Assembly (NCBI RefSeq): GCF_016097555.1
Contig: NC_054701.1
Location: 61,066,531-61,130,530 of the forward strand
Reading direction: 5' to 3'
Length of the DNA stretch: 64,000 nt
Source of the DNA: Gigantopelta aegis
Taxonomy: Eukaryota; Mollusca; Gastropoda; Neomphalida; Peltospiridae
Part shown: positions 1 through 14,000 of the stretch, piece by piece
Numbering within the stretch: the first letter of the stretch is position 1
Layout of the letters: each line of letters starts with the position of its first letter
The notes under the pieces: model-generated
The model's database searches: none
What the model was told of the DNA's origin: nothing
Seen by the model: the letters and a program-made list of their open reading frames with translations, nothing else
Position numbers and translations under genes: made by a program

Positions 1-800
1 ACCAGTGAGATTTAGCAGTCTAACAATAACAGTGTGTAACATTGTTTTCAATTTCATGCCTTCAGTATTTCTCTGAAGTATCCAAGCCAAGTATGAACTA
101 AAAACCAGTGTCTATTTTTACCACCACACTGGGTCCGCAGTTAATGCTAATTAAGCAAATACCGTATTCTGATTGGCTAAGAACAATGACCTTAGATTGA
201 CAATTCTTTGCAGTGTAAGCTAGCTGCCCGTGTCAGAAACGTGTGTATAGGCTATTGAGTTTGTTGTTAATTGCTGTTGTTTTAAGTCTTCTCAGCATTA
301 AATTTTGGATGTAAATAAACAGCACTGGTAAGTAATTGTAACATAGAAGGTGTGTTTCTGATAATTAGATACTAGTAAAAAAACAAACAATTTAATTAAT
401 AAACAATTATTATTTATTAATAACAAATGGAACACTAATTAATAGATGTGCTACTGAACGTTTTTTGTTTTTTTCCTAGTTCATTTAAATATTGTTATTT
501 ATTTTAATTATTATTATTAAAAAAAATTTCAACAAAACTGGCCCCTTGTCTAGGAATAAGCCCACCCCATGCCAAGCTCACAATGAGTTGTCTTGGCCCC
601 CTGGGCTTATTTCCGGTCAAATACGGTATGTAGATTTGACATACAGTACTTAATGTTATGTATTTTACCAGAATGTTTTTGTTCACATTAAAAAATATAA
701 AAATATTTATAGATACAGATATGATCCAACACTGAATTTGATCTCTATTACATAATTAGGAAATAAGGTCTTAACTATCTTTATGGCATATTATATGTAA
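1..800. other. Left flank, no coding seen
   Basis: This AT-rich DNA should lie in an ANKRD13 intron if the missing ankyrin exons are upstream. I see no exon. A hairpin-like pair occurs at about 555-625 (GGAATAAGCCCA against GGGCTTATTTCC). It ends near ATACGGTA and resembles a small element end. Confidence 0.4.
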
Positions 801-825
801 TTTCCAAAATTTTCCTGACATAATT

Positions 826-1800
826 TTATGTTAACCTGGTTTTGGGTTTGGTTTTTCCTGATTTGATTTTACATTAACCTGTTGTTTTTTAATTTTCCTG
901 ACTTGATTTACATTAACCTGTTGTTTTTTAATTCCCTGACTTAATTTTACATTAACCTGTTGTTTTTCAATTTTCTTGACATCATTTTACATTGACCTGG
1001 TTTTTTGTTTGTTTTTCTGACTTGATTTTACATTAGCCTGCTATTTTTCAATTTTCCAGACCTGATTTTACATTAACCTGGTTTTTTGTTTGTTTTTCTG
1101 ACTTGATTTTACATTAACCTGTTGTTTTTTAATTCTCTGACTTGATTTTACATTAACCTGTTGTTTTTTAATTCCCTGACTTGATTTTACATTAACCTGT
1201 TGTTTTTTAATTCCCTGACTTGATTTTACATTAACCTGTTGTTTTTTAATTTTCCTGACTTGATTTTACATTAACCTGCAGGGGTTGAAATTTAATTTTT
1301 TTCCCACTATCACAAAGGAATAGTGAATTTCAAAAAACACTATTCCGTCTAAAAATGTACTATCCCTTCAATTATTAATGTACCACTAGTTTTCCTGACT
1401 GTGCTACGTTGCCTTGTACAACATTGCATAACAAACAATTGTTTATATACCAGTCTATACATTACTGCATACTAGCTGGAATTACAAACGAACTCACTCC
1501 AAACATTAGTTTCGATCAAAAAGACGTTTATTTTTTACCGGTAAGTGCATGAGAAAGTCTTAGTAGTGTGAGGATTTGTTCTGCAGAAAAATGTAGCTGA
1601 AGAAAAAGCGTAAGCGGAATAGTCGCAGGTGATTTTCGGTATTCCGTGCTTTATTTCCACTTTCATGATGAAATATTGGAAGAATTGTTTTACTATTCCG
1701 TTTCAAAATTTACTATTTGCGGAATAGCGTAAAATTCGACCCCTGACCTGTTGTTTTTTAATTTTCTGACTTGATTTTATATCAACCTGTTTTTTCACTT
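826..1800 (+). repeat. Minisatellite, 35-45 bp units (TTTTACATTAACCTGTTG)
   Basis: Tandem units of the type CTGACTTGATTTTACATTAA followed by CCTG and a T-rich stretch occupy 826-1278. They resume at 1746 after an inserted element and run to the 72-bp duplication before ANKRD13 exon a. Confidence 0.85.
1279..1745. mobile_element. Short inverted-repeat element inserted in the minisatellite
   Basis: The element starts CAGGGGTTGAAATTT and ends with its near inverted complement AAAATTCGACCCCTG. It is flanked by ACCTG on both sides (1274-1278 and 1746-1750). Removing it restores a minisatellite unit. There is no open reading frame, so it is a MITE-like non-autonomous DNA element. The CAGGG ends resemble hAT elements, but a 5-bp duplication is not typical of them, so the superfamily is left open. 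Confidence 0.7.
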
Positions 1801-1806
1801 TCCTGA

Positions 1807-1954
1807 CTTGTTCATGATAATCCGACAGCTTTTGTTTGTGTTGTGACAGGATCCAATGTAAGGATCGACACGACTCTCCTTGTTCATGATAATCCGACAG
1901 CTTTTGTTTGTGTTGTGACAGGATCCAATGTAAGGATCGACACGACTCTCCTTG
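1807..1954 (+). repeat. 72-bp tandem duplication across a splice acceptor
   Basis: Copies 1807-1878 and 1879-1950 are identical, with four more bases repeated. The unit contains the intron end, the acceptor TGTGACAG and the first 29 bases of ANKRD13 exon a. Confidence 0.97.
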
Positions 1955-2011
1955 GATTCGACAACATGACCTGGCAAAGAGGAAGCCGATCCTACATCTT
2001 TAAAGGAACAG
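1922..2011 (+). CDS. ANKRD13: ANKRD13 exon a ([12 protein letters not shown])
   Basis: The exon begins after TGTGACAG and ends before GTTAGA. It starts with two bases of a split codon and ends at phase 1. It encodes the family block around [10 protein letters not shown] and RSYIFKG. An identical acceptor lies 72 bp upstream (see the tandem duplication), so a longer form starting at 1850 is possible. Confidence 0.9.
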
Positions 2012-5000
2012 GTTAGACTAGTTTCAGAGTTTGTGCTGTTGCAAATGTGTACTCTGTCGCAGCATCCACATAATGGGTTTTTTGGTCAGTATTTTTAATT
2101 GTATAAAAAGAAATGAAAAGGGTTTTGTACAAATATGTCCTATTTTTATGAGCAATTTGTAAAATGTTTGGTCAAGATATTAATACTTTTAATGAAAAAG
2201 TTAAAGGTTGTTTTGTTTAACAACACCACTAGAGCACATTGATTTATTAATCATCGGCTATTGGATGTTAAATATATGGTCATTTTGACACAGTCAAAGT
2301 AAGGAAACCTGCTACATTGTTTTCATTAGTAGCAAGGGATCTTTTATATACACCATCCCACAGACAGGATATCACATACCACGGCCTTTTTGGTATACCT
2401 GTCGTGGTGCACTTGCTGGGACGAGAAATAACCCAGTGGGCCCACCGACGGGGATTGATCCCACACTGACAGTGCACCAAGCGAGCGCTTTACCACTAGG
2501 CTACGTGCCGCCACTTTTAATAAAAACTGCTGTCTGTTCTGAGAAGAATTAAATTCTAGTTTAGTCCTGTGAAAATTATGTGAGCAAGTCTTAGTTTTAT
2601 GTAACCTATTTTTTGTTTGTGCATTAACTTTATATCATCATTTATATAGTTGTATTGGGTTACACAAAAATTAATTTTCATTTTAATTTTTTTTTCTCAT
2701 AATATGTAAATGGGTTATGCAAATGATTAATCCTGTGGCCTGTTGTTTCTCAATTGGTTTATCTTACACATCTTTCACAACTGACCTCCCAACTATTAAT
2801 GACAGATTTAAAAAAATAAATAGAATTATCAAATATAGAGTTCCGTAAAATAAGCAAACATTGAAATAACATCCTCATGGTTTGAACCTTTATGAACGTT
2901 CTGTCATGTTTCAGAGGGTGGAATGTAGCTCAGTGGTAAAGCGCTCAGATCGATCCCTGTCAGTGGGCCCATTGGGCTATTTCTCGTTCCAGCCAGTGCA
3001 CCACGATATATATTAAAGGCTGTGTGTGGGATGGTGCATATAAAAGATCCCTTGCTACTAATGAACAAGCATAGAGGGTTTCCTCTCTAAGACTATATAT
3101 GTGAAAATTATCAAATGTTTTACCTTCAAAAGCCGATGATTAGTATATGAATATGCTCTAGTGGTGTTGTTAAACAAAACAAACCAACTGTAACTGATGT
3201 TTCAGCTGGCACCGCGACTGTGATGGAGGTGGACCACGATCAGAAAGAAGTCTACACCGAGGTGATGCGACTGGCCGACGTAACCCAGCCCTTACAGACC
3301 ACGAGGCCGTCCGAAGAGGCCGTGGCAGCCAGACTCACATCCCCTATAGTGACCACCTTCATAGATACGGACAAAATCTCTTTTGAAAGGTTGGAGACTC
3401 ATTTTGTTTGTTTGTTTGTTCAGTCATTTGAATTAGAATGTCTGTTTGGTTGGTTCATTCATTCACTTGTTTGTTTGTTCAGTCATAAGAATGTGTCAAA
3501 ATGAGACCACTTCTGTATGGGGCTTTAGCAGGGCTTCTAGATTATGGTAGCCCCTCTCCCATGGCTAGTGATATTCAATGTTGGGCTAGTAAATAACTGC
3601 TATAGCCATGCCCAACGGCTAGTGGATTGTTTTTGGTCAAATGTTGCAGTTAAGTCGATTTTGTAAAATATGAATATCCTGCTCCCACCCCAACCCCTAA
3701 TGTTAGTGCTTTTAAGCTCTATCTCCCTCTTTAGGTGACATATTAGGTGATTATTACTATTATTTAGTAAAATTGTATTAACATAAAGTAAAGTAGGGCT
3801 AGTGAATTGTGAATCTTGGCTAGAAAATGTTTTAAATCACTGATCCCATGGCTATTGGATTTTATAAAAATTCCAGAAGCCCTGGCTTTAGATCTCAGTA
3901 ATGTGGACACATCAGGCTTTTTGGTGTCTTCTGAGCACACAAAGGTCTCTTTAGTGCAGTACTTAATGTTAATAATAGCTGGTACATAGTGGTACAGTAA
4001 AACTCCTCTAATCCGGACACCCTTGGGACAAAGTAAAAAGTTCGGTTTTAAGATGTATCCGGTTTAGAGAGGTTCTCTTCTGTACAGCCATTTAAAAAGA
4101 GGCCTCGAAAAACGTCTGGTTTTGAGGGAATTCCGGTTTACAGAAGGTCCGGTTTTGAGAGGTTTCACTGTACGTTTTATGTTACTTTAATCTAATTACG
4201 GCAGAACATTCCATCGATTTTGAGGTGAACTGTTTTGAGGTTAGCAGGTTTGTATTTAATTTTGGCTTACTTATTTTGCGCACATCCTTTATCTCCTCCG
4301 CTTTTGTATATGCAATATACAGAACTTCACGTACGTTGTTTTCACTTCCTATTTATTGCACAAGTTTGTTTTGCGCAGGAATATATATCACGAGACCGCG
4401 TAGAGGTCAAGTGTTACTTTCTTTCACAAAATAAACGAGTGCAATAAATAGGAAGCGAAAAGAACGTATGTGAAGTTCTGTATTTATTACATACCTTCTT
4501 TTATGTTTTACAAAAACGGTTTTGTAATTTAACATCATAGCAAGACTGTTAAATCTATGATCAAAACTCCTTTCATGGATTTGCTTAACATTAAGAATCA
4601 TACTTTGCAGCAGCCTTTTGTAATGTTTCAAATACGATGTGACGTAATTTGTAAATCATATATGACGTCAGTAAATAAAAGGCGCTAACTACAGTAAAAA
4701 TGAAAAGGGAATTCCCCATTTGTAAGTTCTGGTCCAGATTGCACATATGTGTAATACAAAATAAATTTATTACATGGTTTGAAAACGTCTTTATCACTAT
4801 AGTAAGATTGAATAGGTATGTAATAAAAAGCCATGCTGTACCAATTCTGCAATCTGTATTTCACAGTTAAATTATTTCTGTTGAATGTACAGCTTGAACT
4901 AAATTTATTAGATTATATACATTTACACACACACCTGTGAATGTACATGTACACATGCAACCCCATCCCCCACCCCCACATGCAAGCACACACACAATTA

Positions 5001-8000
5001 TTTATACCTCTATATTTTTTTTCTCTTTTTTTTTTCTTTGCAGGAATAAGTCTGGAATATGGGGCTGGAGAAGTGACAAAACTGAGTTTGTCAATGGTTA
5101 TGAATGCAAAGTATGTCTTACTGGTATTAAGAGATACAGTTTTAGATAGTATATATATATTTATTAATACAGGACTAAGTATATATTTATTAATACACGA
5201 TTGAGTAAACATATCACATCTGAAAATAAAGTGGCTTATTTCAGGGTGTTTACTACCAAATCAAATCCCATAGACGACAGTATTAACATATGTGGCTAAA
5301 ACTCCTACCTGCAGCATATCAGTCGACAAAAACAACACAGATATAAATACTACCAACCCTCACCCTGTGAATAAAAAAGAAATTAGGGGGTCAAGCTGCT
5401 CATTTCTGAGATAACGAGTAGCGTCTATGACTACCCTAGTTTCGCACAAAATTCGAGTACTTTTTTTTACAGGTACCCCATACATGCGCAAGGCTACTTG
5501 ACACAGTGATACTAGATGAAATAAAATTGCATACCTTTTTTGCCCAGATGAAACTATTTTTTTTTACAACCAACACACATTTATCACCAATCACAGGACT
5601 TGTGGTGTTCACTTCTCTATCAAAAGTTTGGTGCACCTCGAACTTTGACCCAGCTGGAAGTTATTTGGTTTAGTACTACCTTCATTAAATAATAGCTACT
5701 TGTAATGTTTTTTTTCCTTATGTGTGTTGCTGTTAAGCATTTAATAAATAGTATAGTGTAGCTATGAATTTTTTGCTAGATAGCTGATTTTTCATTTCCT
5801 TAAGTATTTAGTGAAAGTAATATCAGGGATGTGATTTTGCAGTCTCTATTTTTGCATAAAATCATTTTCAAAAATATATTTTAATGTGATCTGACACCGT
5901 TTTAAAGATTATTGTTAAATTGTATCGCATCCCTGTAATGTGAATCTTTAATTTTCACTGGATATGTAGTCAGGTGGAACTTTTAAAATGTTCACTAAGT
6001 ATTTAGTGAATGTAATGTGTGTTGCTGTTAAGCATTTAGTAAATAGTATAGTGTAGCTATGAGATTTTTGCTAGGTAGCTGATTTTTCATTTCCTTTAGT
6101 ATTTAGTGAAAGTAATGTCAGGGATGTGATTTTGCTCTCTTTATTTTTGCATATAATAATTTTCATGTGGAACTTTTAAAATGTTCACTAGGTATTTAGT
6201 GAAGGTAATGTGGATCCGTAATGTTTTTGCTAGGTATTTAGTGCAAGTAATGTGGATCCATAATGTTTTTGCTAGGTGTTTAGTGAAGGTAATGTGGATC
6301 CATAATGTTTTTACTAGGTATTTAGTGAAGGTAATGTGGATCCGTAATGTTTTTGCTAGGTATTTAGTGCAAGTAATGTGGAACTGGTCACCAAGACGAG
6401 GACCGAACATTTATCGCAGCAAGACAAAGAGAAATGCAAGAAAGTCATCAAGACACCACTGGAGTCGTTTCTCGGAGTAGCTGAAGAACATACTAAAACT
6501 AACAGTATGTCAAATGGGGTGAGAATGTGGGTTGTGTTTAGATTATGTCAATAGAGAATACTATTCTAGTGGCCGTTAATATTATTTATCATGCATTAAA
6601 GGCTTTTGTAGGAGATATTGCTGGCAGTATAATTTGCGATATTCTCCTAAGAGATATTGCTTCTTTTTGTTATGTCACTGTGTATGTTTCATTGCTGAAC
6701 CTATCATTAGTGATAAAAAGAATACCCCCCTCGTGTCTTGTGATAATGTAATTTATCAGCACTCATTGATAAAAGTATACAAATCCTCTGCAAGCCTCGA
6801 ATTTCATACTTTTATCAACTCTTGCTGATAAATTATGATATAACAAGACACTCAGGGAGTATCCTCTATATATCACTAGAGGTAACCCCTGCTTCACATT
6901 GAAACGTTTCGATGGGGTGGCCTTAAACTGGGCTTTACACCCAAAATACAACCTCCATATAGGTAGCCAGTCCTCATTAGCCGACGCTGTATACATGCCC
7001 ATCACATACATAGCCACTTCTATGTTAAATGACAAAGATGGCAGCATTCATTGCTGTTGTATTTATGGAATTCATCTTTGTAAATAATATTTAGCATGAT
7101 GTGTTTACGATAGTTGACTGGACCTGAATGCAAAAATATCCTTGTGAAGCTTGGCATTGGGTATTGGGTAAGTACAAAGAAAGGCTGTTGGCAGTGCATG
7201 TCAAAAGAAAAGAAGTGATCAGAATGATCTGATTCTTAACCTGTTAAAATGGCCTCACGTATTATCTAATGAGTGAAAACTGAAGGTTGTAAAATAAATG
7301 GTATCTAATGAACATAAGTGTTAGAATTATATGAATATAAGAAGAATTTGAATTATAAATACCATGCACCTGTTGTGGTCACAGTGATAGACCCTACAAA
7401 TTACTAATTTTATCTTTACCTATTTAATCTCTTCTTTTTTTTCTTTATGTATGAAAAATTAACACCAATCCCAACATATTTATATCTATACCATAATCGA
7501 AACTAAACAATTACACAATGGATTATGTGTTTTTTTATTGATGATCAGCACATCGGTAGAGCCAAAGCAATTGATTTTTGATTCTAACTGATAGCAGAAA
7601 CATCACTAGTGTTCATTTTATTGGTCGGTTTGGGTTTAACATTTGGGTCATCACCATGAAGAGATCAATCAGATGTCTTTAAATTGAACTCCAAAATGTA
7701 TATACCATAAGTCTCACACATTGTTGTCTCTGATGGGTTTGTAAATATATATTGTCTTTTTATGTCATGTGTAAACAAAGTGAACTTTTCTTTATAAATG
7801 CAAGTACAGTAGCAAATTGTGATAATATTTGGAAGTTAGTGTCCTTTAATGCTAAATTATTAACTAAAAACAATTACCAGATTTCTTTTAAGATAACTAT
7901 TTGGCAACAAGTTACTTAAATGCTCTAACAACTATGTAATGAAACATGGTAGATAATTTTAAGTTAATAGTGGACAATTTCCTACTTGGTAATTTAAAAT

Positions 8001-11000
8001 TCGAAATTATTATGGATTTTTTCAGATTTCATTTTTTGTTTTTATTAAATAATGTTTTCTCTTCTCTCTTTTTTTTTCTTTTTTTTTTTCTCCCTCTAAA
8101 TTATCATTTTCTTTTCTTCTGTTTGCACAGTCTATTACATCAGTGTCTTACAACCCTTGTGATATTTCTGCGGAGGACTATTTTAATAAATACGTTGATC
8201 TGGAAGGCCGAGACATTGGTCGGCCTAAAGAGCAGACGACGAAGACACAGAAGTTCCGGGGCACGTTATGGCTGTGCGAAGCATTCCCCTTGTCCCTCCA
8301 GGAGCAGGTTATCCCCATCATAGACCTCATGGCAGCTAGCAATGCACACTTCAAGAAGCTGCGAGATTTCATCACCCTGCAGATCCCGGCAGGTTTTCCA
8401 GTTAAAATAGGTAGCCGATTATCAACATATGTTTTTAACCTCCATGAGCCAATACAATATTTGCCGTAAAATCTGAATACATTAATTTTTCAGGAAAAGT
8501 ATTTTGTTCTACCAGCTACCTTTCATATCATATTCTTTATTTTATTGTTTAACAACACCACTAGAGCACATTGATTTATTAATCACCGGTGTTTGGATGT
8601 CAAACATTTGGTAGTTAGGTCTTAGAGAGGAAACTATATTTTTTCATTAGTAGCAGGGATCTTTTATATGCACTATTCCACAGACAGGATAGCACATACC
8701 ATGGCCTTTGATATACTAGTCATGGTGCACTGAAGGAATGAGAAATAGCCCAGTTGGTTTGTTTTAAGCTAAATGCTAGCAGTTTAAAAGTTGTGGCTTA
8801 TTGTTGTGAGTGTTAGATGAAGAAAAAATACACACAGTGTAGATTCCAAGTTTTGTAATCTGTGTGACCCTGCCTTCAGTACAGGTAGGTCAACTTTTAT
8901 GTGACCCTGCCTTTTAATCATATTGTGTAGAAGATGAATGTTAAGGAATCATCATGTGGGTTTTGTCTTTACAAATTAAAAAGGCAAGATGTAGGTACTA
9001 TTTTAATCAACGGCAGTTGGGACAGCAAACTTTTGTGTTTAGCTGAACATTACATTTTCTTGTCTAGCTCCATTTCTCTCAAACTATATATTTATAGTTG
9101 CACCTATGGGTGTTCATCACAATGCATGTGGCAAGAAATAAAAAATAAAATTAATTACATTTATTTTATCAAATGTTTTTATTATTATTATTATTATTGT
9201 CTTCTTTTTTTTTTCTTCTTTTTTTTATAAATACACATTGAAATCTGCATTTGTAAATGTGTAGCTCTGTTAATGAAATGACGTAAGTTTATGGTAGATG
9301 AGATATATAATTCCTTTGAATTCTTGGTAAATGTTTGTGTTATGTACCAGTTGTATACACTTTCAGGTGATTGTCATGCATGTACTAAATTACAACAGGT
9401 TCGACTGTATATTATGTAACTTTGTATTATTGCAGAAATTCCAATATTCCACGTCCTCAATGCAAGAATAACGTTTGGCAACATATTTGCGATGAACCAG
9501 CCCGTGGAGATGGTCACGTGTGTTGGGGAGGAGGGGAAGATGTCATGTGTCGTCAATGAGGCTTGCTTCGAGGTACCACCCACTTACGGACGGTTAGGTA
9601 GGCATTTTTTTGGTTATTTTTTTACATTTACAGGCCCTCGGATTTCACAGAAATGGTCATTTCTGGTACTGTGTTAATAAAATCACAGAACCGAAATTTC
9701 GTTTCCCATGATTATTATATTGAGTACGATTATTCAACAAAAATAATATACAATTGAATCCCGTTGGCTCGAACCCCGTCGGTGCTCGAGAAAGTGTTCG
9801 ACCCATCGGGTAGTTCAAGCTAACCAATCAGTCAACAACATGTAAGTGTAACTTGGGACTGTTTTTGGTTCGAGCGTTGCGATGTATTCAACCCTTTCGA
9901 GTTCGACCCAACAAGATTCTACTGTATATATAATAATTTTTTAAAAACATTTACCGATGGGTTTCCATGATGACAAGACACGGAACTGAAAAAGTGTTGC
10001 CCATGAAATTTGAAATCCTATGGCCTGCGTTTACAGCCTAGACGTCATCGGTCTACAGGCTGGTAGATACTGGGTTTGGATCCCAGTCGAGGCATGGAAT
10101 TTTTAATCCAGATACCGACTCCAAACCCTGAGTGAGTGTTCAGCAAAGCTCAATGGGTAGGTGTAAACCACTTGCATCGACCAGTGATCCATAACTGGTT
10201 CAACAAAGACCATGGTTTGTGCTATCCTGCCTGTGGGAAGTGCAAATAAAAGATCCCTTGCTGCCTGTCATAAAAGAGTAGCCTATGTGGCGACAGCAGG
10301 TTTGCTAAAAAAAACTAATTGTGTAACAATGGCCATGGTTACATGGTACGAATGTATCAGACATGATTATTTTCTGCTTTTTAAATATTCCATTATCTAT
10401 TTTTATTTTCCGTCTGTTATAATTTTTAACGAGTGGCCATCTCTCAGTTTGCATTAACATCGCTATGTTCGAGTAAAATCAGGTTTTTTTTTGGAAGGGT
10501 GCACAATCATGTCTGTGTATGTACATGTACTGTCGTGTCTATGGGATACTGCATATAAAACATCCCTTGATGCTAATTGGAACAATTGCACATTGGCAGC
10601 AACATTTCCTTCCTTTCCACTGAGCTACAGAGCCACGTGACTCTACTCTGAGTTTGTTATGTTTCCAGGTGATGCGCACCATGAACGCCTGCATGATGAG
10701 GACGACGAACTCTTGCAGTTTGCAATACAGCAAAGTCTAGTAGACGCAGGCTCGGAGAATGACCAGGTGACGTTTTGGGAAGCCTTGAATAGGACCCAGC
10801 CGTCTGCGACCGGTTTCGGAGAGGATGAAGACCGACAGCTTCAAAGGTAAGCCTGTGTACAACAAGCCTTCTCATTTCAAAATATCAGGCTTATTGGGCT
10901 ATTTCTCAATCCAGCCAGTGCACCACGACTGGTAAATCAAAGGCTGTGGTATGTACTATCCTGTCTGTGGTATGGTGCATATAAAAGATCCCTTGCTGCT

Positions 11001-14000
11001 AATCGAAAAGAGTAGTTCATGAAGTGGTGACAGCGAGTTTCCTCTATTATTATCTGTGTGGTCTATAACCATACGTTTGACGCCATATAACCATAAATAA
11101 AATGTGTTGAGTGTCGTTAAATCAAACATTTCTTTTTTTCTCTTTAAGACTGTAACCATAAATAAAATGTGTTGAGTGCGTCGTTAAATAAAACATTTCT
11201 TTCTTTCTCTAAGACTGTATGTCATAATGATCAAATGTTTGACATCCAATAGCCGATGATTAATAAATCAATGTGCTTTAGTGGTGTTATAAATATCAGA
11301 CAAGTGATTAGTGTTCTACAGAAAGCAAGTTGAGTATAAGATGTACATAGCACAAACATAAATATAAATGTAAACAATCACAGGTAACAGTAACAAAAAT
11401 AACTCAAGGATCTATCAAATACTGTATATTGCCGTGTTTTAGTCTATAAATACTTTCCGAAAGAAGAGAGTCGGCTTATTCACAGAGGCAACAAATTGGT
11501 TAATAAAATCTTGATCGAAAACACTCCCGACCGCGACTTATAAAATTTGTTCTGACCTTTAAAGACTTTCACAGCACATTATATATAAAACACCCCATTA
11601 CAGTATAAATAACACCCCATCATACTCTTTTCTTCTTGTATAAATCACAGTACTCTTTTCTTCTTGTATAAACAAAACTACTATTCTGCTGTGGTGAATG
11701 ACTCTAGGGATCCAAAATCATTATGGAAATGTATCCATGAGCTAAATCCTCCACATGTATCAAGTCCAGCAGAGCTGAAATCTGACAATGGAACAACACT
11801 TAAGAATAAGACCGACATAGCAAACAAATTTAATGACTTCTTTACTTCTTGTATTGAAAATTTGAGAACTAATTCTGGATATGATATGCCAAATCTCGAG
11901 AAAGTGGAACGTTTTGTAAAAGAGAGACTCCCAAATGAGGAAAAGTTTAAGATAGCTCCTGTACAAATAAATTATCTTTATAATGAGCTTAAGAACTTAA
12001 ATGTCAATAAATCATCTGGAGATGACAACTTAGGTCCACGAATACTTAAGTTAGGTGCCTTGGCAATGTGCTTCTTCGTTAACATTTATTTTTAACAAAA
12101 TAATAGACAGTGGTATTTATCCACAATGTTTTAAAAATGCTAAAGTTACTCCAATTTTCAAGACTGGTGACAAAACTGAAGCTACAAATTATAGGCCAAT
12201 ATCTGTATTGCCAACACTGTCCAAATTAATAGAAAAACATATCTCCATGCAATTTTATGATTACTTAACAAAATTTAACCTTTTACACTCATCTCAATCA
12301 GGTTTTAGACCAAAACACTCATGCCAAAACAGCACTTATTGATATAACTGATAAATGGTTACATGAAATGAATGAAGGAAATCTAAATGGAGTCATATTT
12401 CTTGATTTCAAAAAAGCTTTTGATGTTGTGGACCATTCAATTCTGATTCAAAAGTTAAACATTTATAGCAGCAAAGGGAATTCTCTTAACTTGTTCCAAT
12501 CTTATTTAACTAACAGGACACAGCAAGTCACTATAGGAATGGCAACATCAGAACCTAAATCCATTATTTATGGTGTTCCACAGGGTTCCATACTAGGACC
12601 TCTTCTATTTATACTGTACATAAATGATCTTCCACTATACATTGAACATTGAACATTGTACCACAAGTATGTATGCAGATGATTCAACAATGTTCATGTC
12701 AGGGAAAACTGTTACTCAAATTCAAGATGAACTACAGCAAGATCTGAATAGTGTAGAAAAATGGTGTTCCTATAATAAAATGTTCATAAACACAAAAAAG
12801 ACCAAATATATGACTATAGGAACAAGACAAAAAGTTACAATCCAAAATGATATTTCTCTTATAATAAATTCAGAACGTCTGCAACACACTGAATGCGAAA
12901 AACTTTTAGGAATTAAAGTTGATAATAATTTAAAATGGACAAATCAGGTTAAACATGTGTGTTCCCTGATCTCTAAACGTCTGTATCTGTTATCAAAAAT
13001 CATTAGGTATTTAAATTAGATGCAAGAAAACTTTTCTACAATGGGTATATTTTACCACTCATCGATTACTGCTGTGTAATTTGGGGAAGCTGTAATCAGG
13101 ATGGATTAGAACGTTTACTAAAACTGCAAAAGAGAGCTGCAAGGATGATATTAGATGTAGATCCTATTACTCCATCTGCCCCACTATTTAAACAGTTAAA
13201 ATGGATGACAATGGAAACACGAATCCACTATCACAAATGTTTACAAATTTATAAATGTCTATACAATGAAGCCCCAAACTATCTTTCAAACTTATTAATA
13301 TATGTTGGAGAAAACAATCCCTACAACCTTCGAAATGTAGAGGATAGAAATCTATTAATTCCAAAACCTAAAATGTCTTTATTTAAACATGCTTTCAGTT
13401 ACTCTGGACCAGTACTTTGGAATAAATTGCCTAAAGCTATACGATCATCGCCAAATACTGCTGTTTTTAAATATAGACTCAAGAAATATTTTCTAAAATA
13501 ATATCATTTGTACATATGTTTATTGCCATATATGTATTTTCTATTTGTTCATAAATGTATGCATTGTAATTCTGTATTGTTTGTACCTGAGGGCCTCAGG
13601 GAAGATTAGCTTTTGCTAACTGTGTTACCCTCACTAAATAAAGAATTTATTATTATTATTATTATTATAAATCACAGTATAAATTAAACACCCGTGTTCT
13701 TTCCAATGGTCCGCCATCTTCAGCGGTTGCAAAACAAAGTACTAGTAGACGTTGGAACTGACAGAGTAGGAGTTGGGGGTTTATCGAGAGCTACACACTC
13801 AGTAATGGGGGGATGGGGGGGGGGGCTCTATGGGCCGGAGTCTGTTACCACAGAAGTGTGCGATGTAGTCCACTTGTAATGCATATAGTTGGTGAAATTG
13901 TTGGCCCAAGAATAGAACAAGTATGACAGTGGTTTTCCGTTTTAAAAACAAGCTATTTTCTGTTTCATGTTTTTGTAAATTCTGTTTCATTTCCATTTCA

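Noticed and set aside
6181..6480. 99-codon frame with repeated [13 protein letters not shown].
   Set aside because: It is an out-of-frame reading of the 42-bp acceptor repeats and of ANKRD13 exon d.
7946..8323. 125-codon frame rich in Phe/Leu.
   Set aside because: It spans an intron pyrimidine tract and reads exon e out of frame.
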